Source: an uncultured Lachnospiraceae bacterium (GTDB lineage Bacteria; Bacillota; Clostridia; Lachnospirales; Lachnospiraceae). From it: a DNA stretch of 64,000 nt. Position numbers and translations under genes: made by a program. Each line of letters opens with the position of its first letter. Position 1 is the first letter of the stretch. This document shows positions 33,375 to 43,060 of this stretch, one piece after another. The stretch covers positions 62,001 through 126,000 of the forward strand of contig CAJTSH010000002.1 in assembly GCA_910578885.1 (NCBI GenBank). Direction: 5' to 3'. The notes below the pieces were generated by a model, which saw nothing but the letters and a program-made list of their open reading frames with translations, did no database searches and was not told where the DNA came from.

Positions 33375-34883
33375 ATGAAGAAAGCACAGGTCATTATTGA
33401 CAAAGAGTTTCTTGTAGGTGATATTGATAAACGGCTGTACGGGTCGTTCATTGAACATCTTGGGAGAGCGGTATATGAAGGGATTTATCAGCCGGACAGC
33501 CCGTTTGCAGACGAGCAGGGATTCCGAAAAGATACGCTGGAGCTTGTCAGGAGTCTGCGGGTTCCGATTATCCGTTATCCGGGAGGCAATTTTGTGTCCG
33601 GTTTCTGTTGGGAAGACAGCGTCGGACCGAAGGAAAAACGCCCGGCAAGGGTTGAGCCTGCCTGGCAGGTGGTAGAGACGAACCAGTTTGGACTGAATGA
33701 ATTTGCGGATTGGTGCAAGAAGGCGGACACGGAGGTGATGATGGCGGTAAATCTGGGAACCAGAGGCATAGAAGATGCGAAAAATTTGGTGGAATACTGC
33801 AATTTCACAGGCGGCACGAAGTATAGTGATCTGAGAAAATTGCATGGATATGAAGAGCCGCATAAGATTCGGACATGGTGTCTTGGAAATGAAATGGACG
33901 GACCTTGGCAGATTGGGCATAAAACGGCGGAGGAATATGCGAGATTAGCGAATGAGGCCGGTAAAGTCATGAAATGGATGGATTCAGATATTGAGCTTGT
34001 CGCATGCGGAAGCTCCGGTTCACACATGCCGACCTTCGGCTCGTGGGAAGCGACGGTTCTTGACGAGTGCTATGATACGGTGGATTACATTTCCATGCAT
34101 CAGTATTACGGCAAACGGGATGGGGATTCGGCGAATTTTCTGGCGTGCAATGTAGATTTGGATGAATTTATTACCAATGTGGCGGCAATCTGCGACTATG
34201 TAAAAGGGAAAAAACATGGAAAGAAAGACATTCAGATTTCCTTGGATGAGTGGAATGTCTGGTATCATTCAAACGAAGCGGATAAGAAGATAGAGAAATG
34301 GGTTCAGGCGCCGCATCAGATTGAGGATGTCTATAACTTTGAGGACGCCCTGCTGGTCGGAAGCATGCTGATTACAATGCTGCGGCATGCTGACAGGGTG
34401 AAAATCGGCTGTATGGCACAGCTTGTCAATGTCATTGCGCCCATAATGACGTCCGATACGGGAGCGTGGAAACAGACGATCTATTACCCTTATTTCTATT
34501 GTTCGCTGTATGGACAAGGAACCGTGTTGAATACAATCGTGAAGGCTCCTGTGTATGAAGCAAGGGAGCATGGGGTGACGCCGTATCTTGATTGTGTGGC
34601 AGTGACGAATGAAGAGGCGGAAGAGTTCGTCATTTTCGCAGTCAATAAGGATTTGGAAGAGGATATGGAAGTGACGCTGGATTTGCGGCAGTATGCCGGG
34701 TATCGGATTGCGGAGCATATCGTTCTTCATGATGAGGATTTGAATGCAATAAATACAGAGGAGAATCCTGACAGGGTAAGCCCTCGGAAGGACGGGCAAT
34801 CTTCCGTCTCGGATGGGATTCTTACAGCTATTATGAAAAGTAAAAGTTGGAATATGATTCGCTTGAAGAAAGGAGAGCAATAA
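33375..34883 (+). CDS. Alpha-L-arabinofuranosidase, GH51
   Basis: 502 residues without signal peptide, so it acts in the cytoplasm on imported arabino-oligosaccharides. GH51 marks: RLYGSFIEHLGRAVYEGIY at the N-terminus, IIRYPGGNFVSGF near residue 71, the acid/base E173 in CLGNEMDGPWQ and the nucleophile E292 in ISLDEWNVWYHS. A C-terminal beta domain completes the usual length. The ribosome site GACGGAGGTG precedes ATG 33375. It is first in a cluster whose later genes convert arabinose to xylulose 5-phosphate, and it ends one base before the isomerase gene. Confidence 0.93.
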   Translation: MKKAQVIIDKEFLVGDIDKRLYGSFIEHLGRAVYEGIYQPDSPFADEQGFRKDTLELVRSLRVPIIRYPGGNFVSGFCWEDSVGPKEKRPARVEPAWQVVETNQFGLNEFADWCKKADTEVMMAVNLGTRGIEDAKNLVEYCNFTGGTKYSDLRKLHGYEEPHKIRTWCLGNEMDGPWQIGHKTAEEYARLANEAGKVMKWMDSDIELVACGSSGSHMPTFGSWEATVLDECYDTVDYISMHQYYGKRDGDSANFLACNVDLDEFITNVAAICDYVKGKKHGKKDIQISLDEWNVWYHSNEADKKIEKWVQAPHQIEDVYNFEDALLVGSMLITMLRHADRVKIGCMAQLVNVIAPIMTSDTGAWKQTIYYPYFYCSLYGQGTVLNTIVKAPVYEAREHGVTPYLDCVAVTNEEAEEFVIFAVNKDLEEDMEVTLDLRQYAGYRIAEHIVLHDEDLNAINTEENPDRVSPRKDGQSSVSDGILTAIMKSKSWNMIRLKKGEQ

Positions 34884-34884
34884 G

Positions 34885-36369
34885 ATGGAAAATGTACCTC
34901 AAATTAAAATCGGAATTGTAGCGGTCAGCAGAGACTGCTTCCCGGAGAGTTTATCGGTAAACCGCAGAAAAGCCTTAGTGGAGGCATATCAGAAAAAATA
35001 TGGAGCAGAAGATATTTACGAGTGTCCGGTCTGTATCGTGGAGAGTGAAATCCATATGTTACAGGCGCTTGAGGATATTAAGGCGGCAGGATGTAATGCG
35101 CTCTGTGTATATCTCGGAAATTTCGGACCGGAGATATCGGAGACATTGCTGGCAAAATATTTTAACGGACCCAAAATGTTTATTGCGGCAGCGGAGGAGA
35201 CGCAGAATGATTTGATTCAGGGGCGCGGAGACGCATACTGCGGAATGCTCAATGCCAGTTATAATTTAAAACTGCGCAATGTCGGCGCATATATACCGGA
35301 ATATCCGGTCGGCGACGCAGAGGACTGCGCAGATATGATTCATGAATTTCTTCCGGTTGCGAGGGCTGTTGTGGGATTATCGGAACTGAAGATTATTTCC
35401 TTTGGTCCAAGACCGTTAAATTTCCTAGCGTGCAACGCGCCGATTAAGCAGTTGTATAATCTTGGTGTGGAGATTGAGGAAAATTCAGAGCTGGATTTAT
35501 TTGAGGCATTCAACAAGCATGAGGGAGATGCGCGCATCGGGGAGCTTGTTGCCGATATGGAGAAGGAGCTTGGAGCCGGAAATAAAAAGCCGGAGGTTCT
35601 TGCGAAGCTTGCACAGTATGAACTTACTCTCTTGGATTGGATAGAAGCGCACAGAGGAAGCCGCAAGTATGTAGCGATTGCCGGGAAATGCTGGCCGGCA
35701 TTCCAGACGCAGTTTGGCTTTGTCCCTTGTTATATCAACAGCAGGCTTACGGGAAGAGGAATTCCGGTATCCTGCGAAGTAGATATCTACGGCGTGCTAA
35801 GCGAATTTATCGGAACCTGTGTCAGTGAAGATGCGGTTACGCTTTTGGATATTAACAACTCCGTTCCAAAGGATATGTACAAGGAAGCAATTGAAGGCAA
35901 ATTTGATTATAAGCATACGGATACATTTATGGGATTTCATTGCGGAAATACATGCAGCACAAAGCTTCGCAGCCATGAGATGAAATATCAGATGATTATG
36001 GCGAGAAGCCTCCCGATTGAAGTTACGAACGGGACGCTCGAGGGAGATATCATTCCGGGCAGCATCACATTTTACCGTCTGCAGTCTACCGCAGATAATA
36101 AGCTGCGGGCATACATTGCGCAGGGTGAGGTTCTTCCGGTTGCAACAAAGTCATTTGGCGGAATCGGAGTGTTTGCAATTAAGGAGATGGGGCGTTTCTA
36201 CCGCCATGTCCTGATTGAAAAGAATTATCCGCATCATGGGGCGGTTGCGTTCGGTCATCATGGAAAAGCGCTCTATGAGGTGTTTAAGTATATAGGCGTT
36301 CCGGTCATGGATATCAATTACAATCAGCCGGCAAGTCTCCCGTACACTACGGAAAACCCGTTTCAATAG
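34885..36369 (+). CDS. L-fucose/L-arabinose isomerase family protein, probable arabinose isomerase
   Basis: 494 residues. It does not show classical AraA sequence but resembles the fucose-isomerase-like family: N-terminal IGIVAVSRDCFPESLSVNRR, central FGPRPLNFLACNAP, CWPAFQTQFGFVPCYINSRL and a metal-site region with TFMGFHCGNTCSTKL and HHGAVAFGHHGKAL. Its place between GH51 arabinofuranosidase and a sugar kinase plus araD argues that it isomerises L-arabinose to L-ribulose. It is spaced one base from abf, with AGGAG upstream. A terminator-like hairpin follows it. Fucose or another aldose as substrate cannot be excluded. Confidence 0.75.
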   Translation: MENVPQIKIGIVAVSRDCFPESLSVNRRKALVEAYQKKYGAEDIYECPVCIVESEIHMLQALEDIKAAGCNALCVYLGNFGPEISETLLAKYFNGPKMFIAAAEETQNDLIQGRGDAYCGMLNASYNLKLRNVGAYIPEYPVGDAEDCADMIHEFLPVARAVVGLSELKIISFGPRPLNFLACNAPIKQLYNLGVEIEENSELDLFEAFNKHEGDARIGELVADMEKELGAGNKKPEVLAKLAQYELTLLDWIEAHRGSRKYVAIAGKCWPAFQTQFGFVPCYINSRLTGRGIPVSCEVDIYGVLSEFIGTCVSEDAVTLLDINNSVPKDMYKEAIEGKFDYKHTDTFMGFHCGNTCSTKLRSHEMKYQMIMARSLPIEVTNGTLEGDIIPGSITFYRLQSTADNKLRAYIAQGEVLPVATKSFGGIGVFAIKEMGRFYRHVLIEKNYPHHGAVAFGHHGKALYEVFKYIGVPVMDINYNQPASLPYTTENPFQ

Positions 36370-36387
36370 GGAGTAAAGAGGAGAGAC

Positions 36388-36423
36388 AGAGTGTATTATT
36401 TCATATAATATACTCTTCTTTTC
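36388..36423 (+). terminator. Hairpin with T-rich tail between isomerase and kinase
   Basis: AGAGTGTATTAT (36388-36399) pairs with ATAATATACTCT (36405-36416; one G-U) and is followed by TCTTTTCT. It may end or attenuate the first arabinose transcript. The kinase-araD half may have its own promoter in 36424-36460, though I see no clear consensus. Confidence 0.6.
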
Positions 36424-36471
36424 TATATCCATAAAGTCATCTTTGGTAGAATAGGAATCGGAGGTTTGAAA

Positions 36472-38079
36472 ATGGAGCATAAGAAAGAAATCATTTCCGA
36501 GGGAAAAGCAATTCTTGGAATAGAACTCGGTTCGACAAGAATAAAAGCAGTGCTGATAGATGAGGAATACCAGACGATTGCGTCAGGTTCCCATGAATGG
36601 GAGAATCAATTAGTGGATGGAATCTGGTCCTATAGCCTGAAGGCAGTCTGGTCGGGACTGCAGGATTGCTACGCCTCGCTTCTTAATGATGTTGATAACA
36701 AATACGGTATACAGATAGAAAAGGTAGCGGCGATAGGAATTTCCGGGATGATGCATGGTTACATGGCGTTTGACAAAGATGAAAATCTGTTGGTGCCATT
36801 TCGGACATGGCGGAATACCATTACGGAGGAAGCTGCGGCGGAATTGACGGGCGTGTTTGGCTTTAATATACCTCAGAGATGGAGCATTGCGCATCTATAT
36901 CAGGCGATTTTAAATGAGGAACCGCATGTGCGGGACATTGATTACATGACGACGCTGGCAGGTTATATCCACTGGAAACTTACGGGTAAAAGGGCGGTCG
37001 GTATCGGCGAGGCGTCCGGAATGTTTCCGATTGATTCTAAAACCAAGACGTATCATGCACAGATGATGGATAAGTTCCACGAACTGGATAAGGTGAAAAA
37101 ATATAACTGGAGCTTAGACCAGATTTTACCGGAAGTGTTACTGGCGGGGCAGCAGGGAGGAATTTTGACAGAAGAAGGCGCAAAGCTGTTAGATGTAAGC
37201 GGGAACTTAAAAGGAAATATACCGCTTGCACCGCCGGAAGGGGATGCGGGAACGGGAATGACGGCAACGAATTCCGTAGCGGCCAGAACCGGAAATGTTT
37301 CTGCGGGAACGTCGGTATTTGCGATGGTGGTGTTAGAGCATGAACTGAAAAAGGTTCATGAAGAGTTAGATATGGTGACCACTCCTGTGGGAGACGCCGT
37401 TGCAATGGTACATGGCAATAATTGCACTTCCGATTTAAATGCTTGGGTCGGCTTGTTCCGGGAATTTGCAGAATTGCTTGGATGCGATGCTGACATAGAC
37501 GAAATCTACGGCAGGCTTTATACGAATGCGCTAAACGGCGATAAAGCCGGCGGGGGACTTTTAGCGTTCAACTGCTACTCAGGAGAGCCTGTCATTGGTC
37601 TAAGTGAGGGAATCCCGCTGTTTATGCGCAAGCCGGATGCAAGGATGAATCTGGCGGATTTTATCAGAACCCATTTGTATTCCTCGCTTGCGGTATTAAA
37701 AATCGGATGTGACATTTTGTTTAAGGAAGAAAAAGCAGAGGTGGATACGATATATGGTCATGGCGGATTGTTTAAGACCAAGGGCGTAGGGCAGAGCATT
37801 TTGGCAGATGCGTTAAATGTACCTGTGGCGGTCATGGAAACGGCTGGAGAGGGCGGCCCGTGGGGGATGGCTGTTCTTGCAGCGTTTTTGGTGCGGAAGA
37901 ACGAAAATGAGACGTTGGCAGAATTTTTGGAGCGAAAGGTATTTTTAGGCAATCAGGGAAAAATTGTGGAGCCGGACACTGAGAACGTAAAAGGATTCGA
38001 TGAGTATATAGAGAGATACCATAAGGCGATTGAGGTGGAGCGGCTGGCGGCAGAAAAAATGAAGGGATGCTTATGTTAG
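36472..38079 (+). CDS. FGGY-family carbohydrate kinase, probable L-ribulokinase
   Basis: 535 residues. The FGGY fold begins ILGIELGSTRIKAVLIDE (phosphate 1), with GISGMMHGYMAF near 95 and FRTWRN near 113. The second half has GNVSAGTSVFAMVV near 283, LLAFNCYSGEPVIG near 363 and IYGHGGLFKTKGVGQ near 427. It is probably the AraB-equivalent, phosphorylating L-ribulose. It overlaps araD by seven bases, which supports the assignment. The ATG at 36472 follows CGGAGG; the upstream in-frame TTG is not needed. Confidence 0.82.
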   Translation: MEHKKEIISEGKAILGIELGSTRIKAVLIDEEYQTIASGSHEWENQLVDGIWSYSLKAVWSGLQDCYASLLNDVDNKYGIQIEKVAAIGISGMMHGYMAFDKDENLLVPFRTWRNTITEEAAAELTGVFGFNIPQRWSIAHLYQAILNEEPHVRDIDYMTTLAGYIHWKLTGKRAVGIGEASGMFPIDSKTKTYHAQMMDKFHELDKVKKYNWSLDQILPEVLLAGQQGGILTEEGAKLLDVSGNLKGNIPLAPPEGDAGTGMTATNSVAARTGNVSAGTSVFAMVVLEHELKKVHEELDMVTTPVGDAVAMVHGNNCTSDLNAWVGLFREFAELLGCDADIDEIYGRLYTNALNGDKAGGGLLAFNCYSGEPVIGLSEGIPLFMRKPDARMNLADFIRTHLYSSLAVLKIGCDILFKEEKAEVDTIYGHGGLFKTKGVGQSILADALNVPVAVMETAGEGGPWGMAVLAAFLVRKNENETLAEFLERKVFLGNQGKIVEPDTENVKGFDEYIERYHKAIEVERLAAEKMKGCLC

Positions 38080-38771
38080 AGGAATTAAAGAGAAAGGTAT
38101 ACGAGGCAAATATGGAGCTGCCCAGACGGGGGCTTGTGCTTTTGACTTGGGGAAATGTCAGCGGGATTGACCGTGAGACGGGCTGTTTTGTCATAAAACC
38201 AAGCGGCGTAGATTATGAGAGGCTGACGCCTGAAGATATGGTAGTCATGGACTTAAAGGGCAATAAGGTAGAAGGAAGGCTGAAACCTTCCTCAGATACG
38301 CTGACACATTTGGAAATTTACAAAAGGTATGAGCAGATCGGCGGCATTACGCACACGCATTCAACAGAAGCGGTTGCATGGGCGCAGGCGGGAAGAGATA
38401 TTCCCTTATACGGAACGACACATGCCGACTATATGTTCGGAGACATTCCATGTACGAGAAATCTGACGACGGAAGAGATTGAAGAGGCGTATGAGGCGAA
38501 TACCGGAAAAGTAATCGTAGAGACGCTTGCGGAGAGGGGGATCAATCCGGTCTATACACCGGCAATCTTGTGTAAAAATCATGGTCCGTTCACATTTGGC
38601 AAGGACGCAATGGAATCCGTACATCATGCGGTCATTTTGGAGGAAATTGCAAAAATGGCAAGGTATACGGAAGCATTAAATGCAAACTGCGGGCATGCGC
38701 CGGATAACATAAAAGAGAAGCATTTCTATCGCAAGCATGGTGAGAATGCGTATTATGGGCAGCAGGGGTAA
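38073..38771 (+). CDS. araD: L-ribulose-5-phosphate 4-epimerase
   Basis: 232 residues of the class II aldolase/AraD family, converting L-ribulose 5-P to D-xylulose 5-P. Zn-site HTHSTEAVAWAQ (about 94-105) and YGTTHADY follow SNVSG-like LTWGNVSGID and IKPSGVDYE at the N-terminus. AAGGGATGCTT precedes ATG 38073; the ATG two codons earlier lies in the ribosome site. It overlaps the kinase stop and ends just before the sensor kinase gene. Confidence 0.93.
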   Translation: MLEELKRKVYEANMELPRRGLVLLTWGNVSGIDRETGCFVIKPSGVDYERLTPEDMVVMDLKGNKVEGRLKPSSDTLTHLEIYKRYEQIGGITHTHSTEAVAWAQAGRDIPLYGTTHADYMFGDIPCTRNLTTEEIEEAYEANTGKVIVETLAERGINPVYTPAILCKNHGPFTFGKDAMESVHHAVILEEIAKMARYTEALNANCGHAPDNIKEKHFYRKHGENAYYGQQG

Positions 38772-38781
38772 AGCAAAGAAA

Positions 38782-41601
38782 ATGGAAAATATTAAGAAGA
38801 AAACACATTGGAAAAAATTCATACAGAGAGGATTGGCTTTGCTGCAGATCATAGTATGTTGTGCTGTACTTTTTACCATGCCGGTCTGTGCAAAGGAGAC
38901 GCGTACTGTAAGAGTGGCATTTTTCCCGATGGAAATTTTTCATGACTATTCGGAGACTGATGGTTATGGCGGCATGGATGTGGCTTATCTTGAGGAGCTT
39001 TGCGGCTATACCGGTTGGAAGATTGAGTATGTGGATTGCAGCAGTTGGGACGATGCCATTGAAAAGCTTAAGGCAAAAGAAGTAGATTTGGTGGGATCTG
39101 CGCAGTATTCGAAGGAGCGTGCCGAAACTTTTGAGTATGCAGCTCTATCCAGTGGATACACTTTCGGCTGCCTGTTTGTGGAGAAGGGCAGCGGTCTGGC
39201 ATATGAAGATTTTGACAGTATGAAAGATATGAGGTTTGGCGTTGTTGAGACCTATATTCGGAAGGGGGATTTTTTAGAGTATTTGGATCGAAACGGAATC
39301 GCAGACCCGCAGGTTCAGGAATATGGCACAACGCAGGAACTGAAGGAGGCGCTTGCAGCAGGAGAAATTGATGTAGCGGTCCATACCTTGATGGAAGTGA
39401 GTGAAGAGCAAAGTCTGGTGGGAAAGTTTGCCTACGCGCCCTACTATTATATAACATGGAAGGGCAATGAGGTTCTGTTAGACGAGCTGAATATGGGCAT
39501 TGAAAATTTAAAGATAGATAAGCCAACGCTGGAGCAGGAGCTTATTACCGAGTATTATGGAGAACGCTGGGAGAATTTTGCAGCCGAAGAGCTGCGTCTT
39601 ATCAATCGGGGCGACACGGTAAGGATTGGATTTTATAAAGATACAAAGCCTCTGGCATATATTAATAATGAGGGGGAATACGATGGAATCTATATCCAGA
39701 TTTTGAAGATTGTTTCAGAGAGAAGCGGAATTATAATGGAATTTTGTCCCTTAGACCGGAGTGAGTATTGGAAGGATCTGCTTATGAAGGGGGAGATTGA
39801 TTTCTATGTGGGCGCGAATGACATGAAATTTGCACAAGATGAAAATATCGTGCGTACAAATGCCTTTATGTCATATGATGCGGTTATTGTTGCCAGGAAA
39901 GACTATGCGTTTTCCGATGAGGAAGTAACGATGGTACTGACGAAAGGACGCACTTATTGGGCAGACTTGATAGAGATGGAGACGCAGTTGATCTACTGTG
40001 ACGGTGCAAAGGACTGTCTGCAGGCCTTGGAGAGAGGCAGGGCGGATATTACGCTGCTGAACACGATAGAGTATAATTATCAGTCTAAAAATGAGAGATT
40101 CTCCGACTTGATTGAGTGGGAAAATTACCGTTATCAGTCGGGAACAACTCTGGCAGCCAACAAGGAGGCAGATCCTGCACTGCTTGGCGTTATGAATAAG
40201 GCGCTGAGAATGGTGTCGGAGGCAGAGAAGGCGGATATTATCAATCAATATATGAATATTCCTTATGACAGCTATGGAGTGTGGGATTATCTGTACCAGA
40301 CCAAAGATGTGCTTGTTATTTCCGGCATTATATTGGTATTGATAATGATCTTTGTATATGTTATTTTACATATTCGGAAAAGATCTTATCTTCTGCTTGA
40401 AAAGAAGAACGGGGAGCTGCAGACTGCAATACAGGAGGCAGAGAGAGCGAATCAGGCAAAGACAGAATTCTTATCTCACATGTCTCATGATATACGTACG
40501 CCCATAAACGGAATTATGGGGATGCTGAATATTGCGGAAAAGAATCCGAAGGATTTGGAAAGGCAGGTTGACTGCAGGGAGAAAATTAAGAAATCCGCAG
40601 AACATCTGCTGTCGCTGCTCAATGATGTTCTGGATATCAGTAAGCTGGAAAACGGAAATGTGGAATTTGCCAATGAGGTTTTTGATTTAAAAGAATTGTT
40701 GTATAACTGTACGATGATTTTGGGCGGGCAGGCGGAAGTGCAGAATGTGAAACTGATAACGGATTTTGAGGAGTCAGGAAATTTACCGCATAAATATTTT
40801 ATGGGAAGCTCTCTTTACATAGGACAGATTTTGATCAATATAGCAGGCAATGCCGTAAAATATAATAAACCTATGGGCAGCGTCCGCATTAATTGTTATG
40901 AGATTTCCGCTGAGAATGGGATTGCGCAGATCTGCTTTGAGATTTCCGATACTGGCATTGGTATGGATAAGGAATATTTGAAGCACATTTTTGATCCGTT
41001 TACTCAGGAGAAAAGCGGCGCAAGGACGAATTACCGGGGCAGCGGTCTTGGTATGACCATCACTAAAAAACTGGTAGACAAAATGGGCGGAACCATACAA
41101 ATCGAAAGTGAGCCTGGTCAGGGCAGTGTATTCACTGTAGTTCTGCCTCTGGAAATTTCCGATCCGCCAAAGAGTCAGGAAGAAGACGGGACAATGATCT
41201 TAGGGAAAGCTGCCGGAAAGCGGGTTCTGCTTGTAGAGGATAATGAACTGAACCAGGAGATTGCACAATTTATGCTGAAAGAAGAGGGAATGGAGGTCAC
41301 CATTGCCGTCAATGGGCAGGAAGCAGTCAAGCGTTTTACGGAAGCGGAACCTTATACCTATCAGATTATCTTTATGGATGTAATGATGCCTGTCATGAAC
41401 GGCTATGAGGCAACGAGAGCCATACGGAGCCTTGACAGACCGGATGCGGATAAGATTCCGATTATTGCTACGACTGCGAATACCTTTGCGGAGGATGTAG
41501 AGGCGGCTATGGAGGCGGGGATGAGTGAACACATCGCAAAGCCGTTGGAACCGGAAGTAATAAAACGTGTGCTGGTCCGCTGGCTGGGAGAAGATAAATA
41601 A
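38782..41601 (+). CDS. Hybrid histidine kinase with two extracellular solute-binding sensor domains
   Basis: 939 residues from ATG 38782. A signal-anchor (about 17-40) is followed by two SBP_bac_3-like domains: about 38-255 (VRVAFFPMEIFHDY, GGMDVAYLEELC) and about 268-490 (RIGFYKDTKPLAYINNEGEY). Then come a membrane helix (about 510-530), a coiled coil, HisKA with H569 in SHMSHDIRTPINGIMGM, HATPase with DTGIGM and GSGLGMTITKKL, and a receiver domain with D866 in IIFMDVMMPVMNGYEA. It likely binds a small solute outside the cell and passes phosphate within itself. No DNA-binding partner is adjacent. The start is uncertain: ATG 38755 inside araD is the alternative, since the ribosome site is 13 bases from 38782. 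Confidence 0.85.
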   Translation: MENIKKKTHWKKFIQRGLALLQIIVCCAVLFTMPVCAKETRTVRVAFFPMEIFHDYSETDGYGGMDVAYLEELCGYTGWKIEYVDCSSWDDAIEKLKAKEVDLVGSAQYSKERAETFEYAALSSGYTFGCLFVEKGSGLAYEDFDSMKDMRFGVVETYIRKGDFLEYLDRNGIADPQVQEYGTTQELKEALAAGEIDVAVHTLMEVSEEQSLVGKFAYAPYYYITWKGNEVLLDELNMGIENLKIDKPTLEQELITEYYGERWENFAAEELRLINRGDTVRIGFYKDTKPLAYINNEGEYDGIYIQILKIVSERSGIIMEFCPLDRSEYWKDLLMKGEIDFYVGANDMKFAQDENIVRTNAFMSYDAVIVARKDYAFSDEEVTMVLTKGRTYWADLIEMETQLIYCDGAKDCLQALERGRADITLLNTIEYNYQSKNERFSDLIEWENYRYQSGTTLAANKEADPALLGVMNKALRMVSEAEKADIINQYMNIPYDSYGVWDYLYQTKDVLVISGIILVLIMIFVYVILHIRKRSYLLLEKKNGELQTAIQEAERANQAKTEFLSHMSHDIRTPINGIMGMLNIAEKNPKDLERQVDCREKIKKSAEHLLSLLNDVLDISKLENGNVEFANEVFDLKELLYNCTMILGGQAEVQNVKLITDFEESGNLPHKYFMGSSLYIGQILINIAGNAVKYNKPMGSVRINCYEISAENGIAQICFEISDTGIGMDKEYLKHIFDPFTQEKSGARTNYRGSGLGMTITKKLVDKMGGTIQIESEPGQGSVFTVVLPLEISDPPKSQEEDGTMILGKAAGKRVLLVEDNELNQEIAQFMLKEEGMEVTIAVNGQEAVKRFTEAEPYTYQIIFMDVMMPVMNGYEATRAIRSLDRPDADKIPIIATTANTFAEDVEAAMEAGMSEHIAKPLEPEVIKRVLVRWLGEDK

Positions 41602-41622
41602 AATTTGTATGATAACAAAAGG

Positions 41623-41642
41623 GCAGCGCCGTTTGGCGCTGC
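41623..41642. terminator. Bidirectional terminator between sensor kinase and coiled-coil gene
   Basis: GCAGCGCC (41623-41630) pairs with GGCGCTGC (41635-41642) around GTTT. On the minus strand it is followed by CCTTTTGTTAT, so it best serves the minus-strand gene; the forward tail is weak. Confidence 0.7.
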
Positions 41643-41689
41643 TCAGACTGTTTTCTGCGACAATTGAAAAGAGAGCCTGTTTGGAGGGG

Positions 41690-42289
41690 TTAACCGGATG
41701 ATTCCCCCTCGCCGGCAGATGCCATCACATCTCCCGCATCCACAATCTCAGGGGCGTCAAAATTAACCTCCGCATTATTTGCGACGTCATTCGGATCAGG
41801 ATTATTGTTATCTTCTTCCTCGTCACCCCAGAGGGATTCGTATTCCTCTTTTTCCTTAAGCTCGTTGAGCACAGCCATATTTTTGCATGACATGTACAGT
41901 TCCATGCTGTATTCCATCAGCTTTCTCTCATCTGAGGAAGGAACCTTTGCGCCTTTTGCAATTCTCCTTGCAACTTCCATAATTTTAGCAAGATCCACGG
42001 CAGCTTCCTCCAGCGCTTCGCCTTGCTGCTTCGAGGCTTCCGCATTAAAGTAAGCAGTGTGCATCTCCATGATCTGCTCCATAAAATTATGGTATTCATC
42101 GTATTTCTTCGTTACGGCGTCATAAGATAATTCTAAAGTGGCGGCTTCTTCGGCATACTGCTCTTTTGCGCCCGGATTAGCTTTCATCTTTTGTTCCAGC
42201 TCTTTCTTTTGTTTGGCCAGAGATACTTTCTGATTCCAAAAAGCATGAAGCTGTGTGGAATAGAGGTTCCTTGCATCTCCTATTTTCAT
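41690..42289 (-). CDS. Coiled-coil protein of unknown function
   Basis: 199 residues, not recognised. No signal peptide or membrane helix. About 1-150 is predicted mostly helical and highly charged, with heptad-like stretches (for example QKVSLAKQKKELEQKMKANP). About 150-199 is an acidic, low-complexity tail rich in D, E and N. It is on the minus strand alone between two plus-strand units, shares a terminator with the sensor kinase and diverges from lepB. An intracellular structural or scaffold role is possible but not shown. The ATG at 42289 follows a ribosome site GATGTGATTTT of modest quality. Confidence 0.6.
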   Translation of the reverse strand: MKIGDARNLYSTQLHAFWNQKVSLAKQKKELEQKMKANPGAKEQYAEEAATLELSYDAVTKKYDEYHNFMEQIMEMHTAYFNAEASKQQGEALEEAAVDLAKIMEVARRIAKGAKVPSSDERKLMEYSMELYMSCKNMAVLNELKEKEEYESLWGDEEEDNNNPDPNDVANNAEVNFDAPEIVDAGDVMASAGEGESSG

Positions 42290-42472
42290 AAAATCACATC
42301 CTTATATTTGCTCGTACTTCCCTGTATCCTACTATATATATCGGAAGTAATTTGGGATAAATTAGATATTTTGGCAGTATAAGATTTTATGCTTGTGAAA
42401 CTTCCCGAAAAATAGTATCCTATATAAAGACAAGAAACAAAGCGGTAATAAATTATCGAGGTGTTCAAAAGA

Positions 42473-43048
42473 ATGAAAGGCAGAGTGGAAATTATGCAGC
42501 AGGAAAAAAATGCCCCGTTAGGAGTAGTAAAAGAAATTTTTAGCTGGATATTAACTATCACAGCGGCAGTTGCAATGGCACTGTTTTTAAATCATGTGGT
42601 ATTCATCAATGCTACGATACCTTCCGGCTCAATGGAGAATACGATTATGGAGGGGGACAGACTGCTAGGTCTGCGCATGGCTTATAATCGCAGCGAGCCG
42701 AAGAGGGGAGACATTATCATATTCAAGTATCCCGATAATGAAGAGGAGAACTTCATTAAGCGCGTGATTGGACTGCCGGGCGAGACAGTGGAGATACGTG
42801 ACGCCAGGATTTATATCAATGGTTCTCAGACCCCGTTGGAAGAGAACTATTTGAAAGAAGAGTGGGTGATTGAAACAGGACCGTTTTTATTTGAAGTGCC
42901 AGAAGACTGTTATCTGGTTCTGGGGGATAATCGAAACAGTTCCAAAGATGCGAGGTATTGGGCAAATACCTATGTGGCAAAGGATAAGATTCTTGGAAAA
43001 GCATGGTTCCGCTATTTCCCGTTTAATAGTATGAGGGTATTGGAATAG
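42473..43048 (+). CDS. lepB: Signal peptidase I
   Basis: 191 residues from ATG 42473, with GAGGTG nine bases upstream (an ATG at 42494 is a possible alternative). One membrane helix (about 22-44) is followed by the catalytic Ser in TIPSGSMENTI (S53) and Lys in FIKRVIGLPGE (K96), and the box D GDNRNSSKDARYW. It removes signal peptides outside the membrane, for example from the secreted proteins of this window. Length is typical of Gram-positive SPase I. It is 12 bases upstream of the CDF transporter. Confidence 0.93.
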   Translation: MKGRVEIMQQEKNAPLGVVKEIFSWILTITAAVAMALFLNHVVFINATIPSGSMENTIMEGDRLLGLRMAYNRSEPKRGDIIIFKYPDNEEENFIKRVIGLPGETVEIRDARIYINGSQTPLEENYLKEEWVIETGPFLFEVPEDCYLVLGDNRNSSKDARYWANTYVAKDKILGKAWFRYFPFNSMRVLE

Positions 43049-43060
43049 GGAGATATTGAA

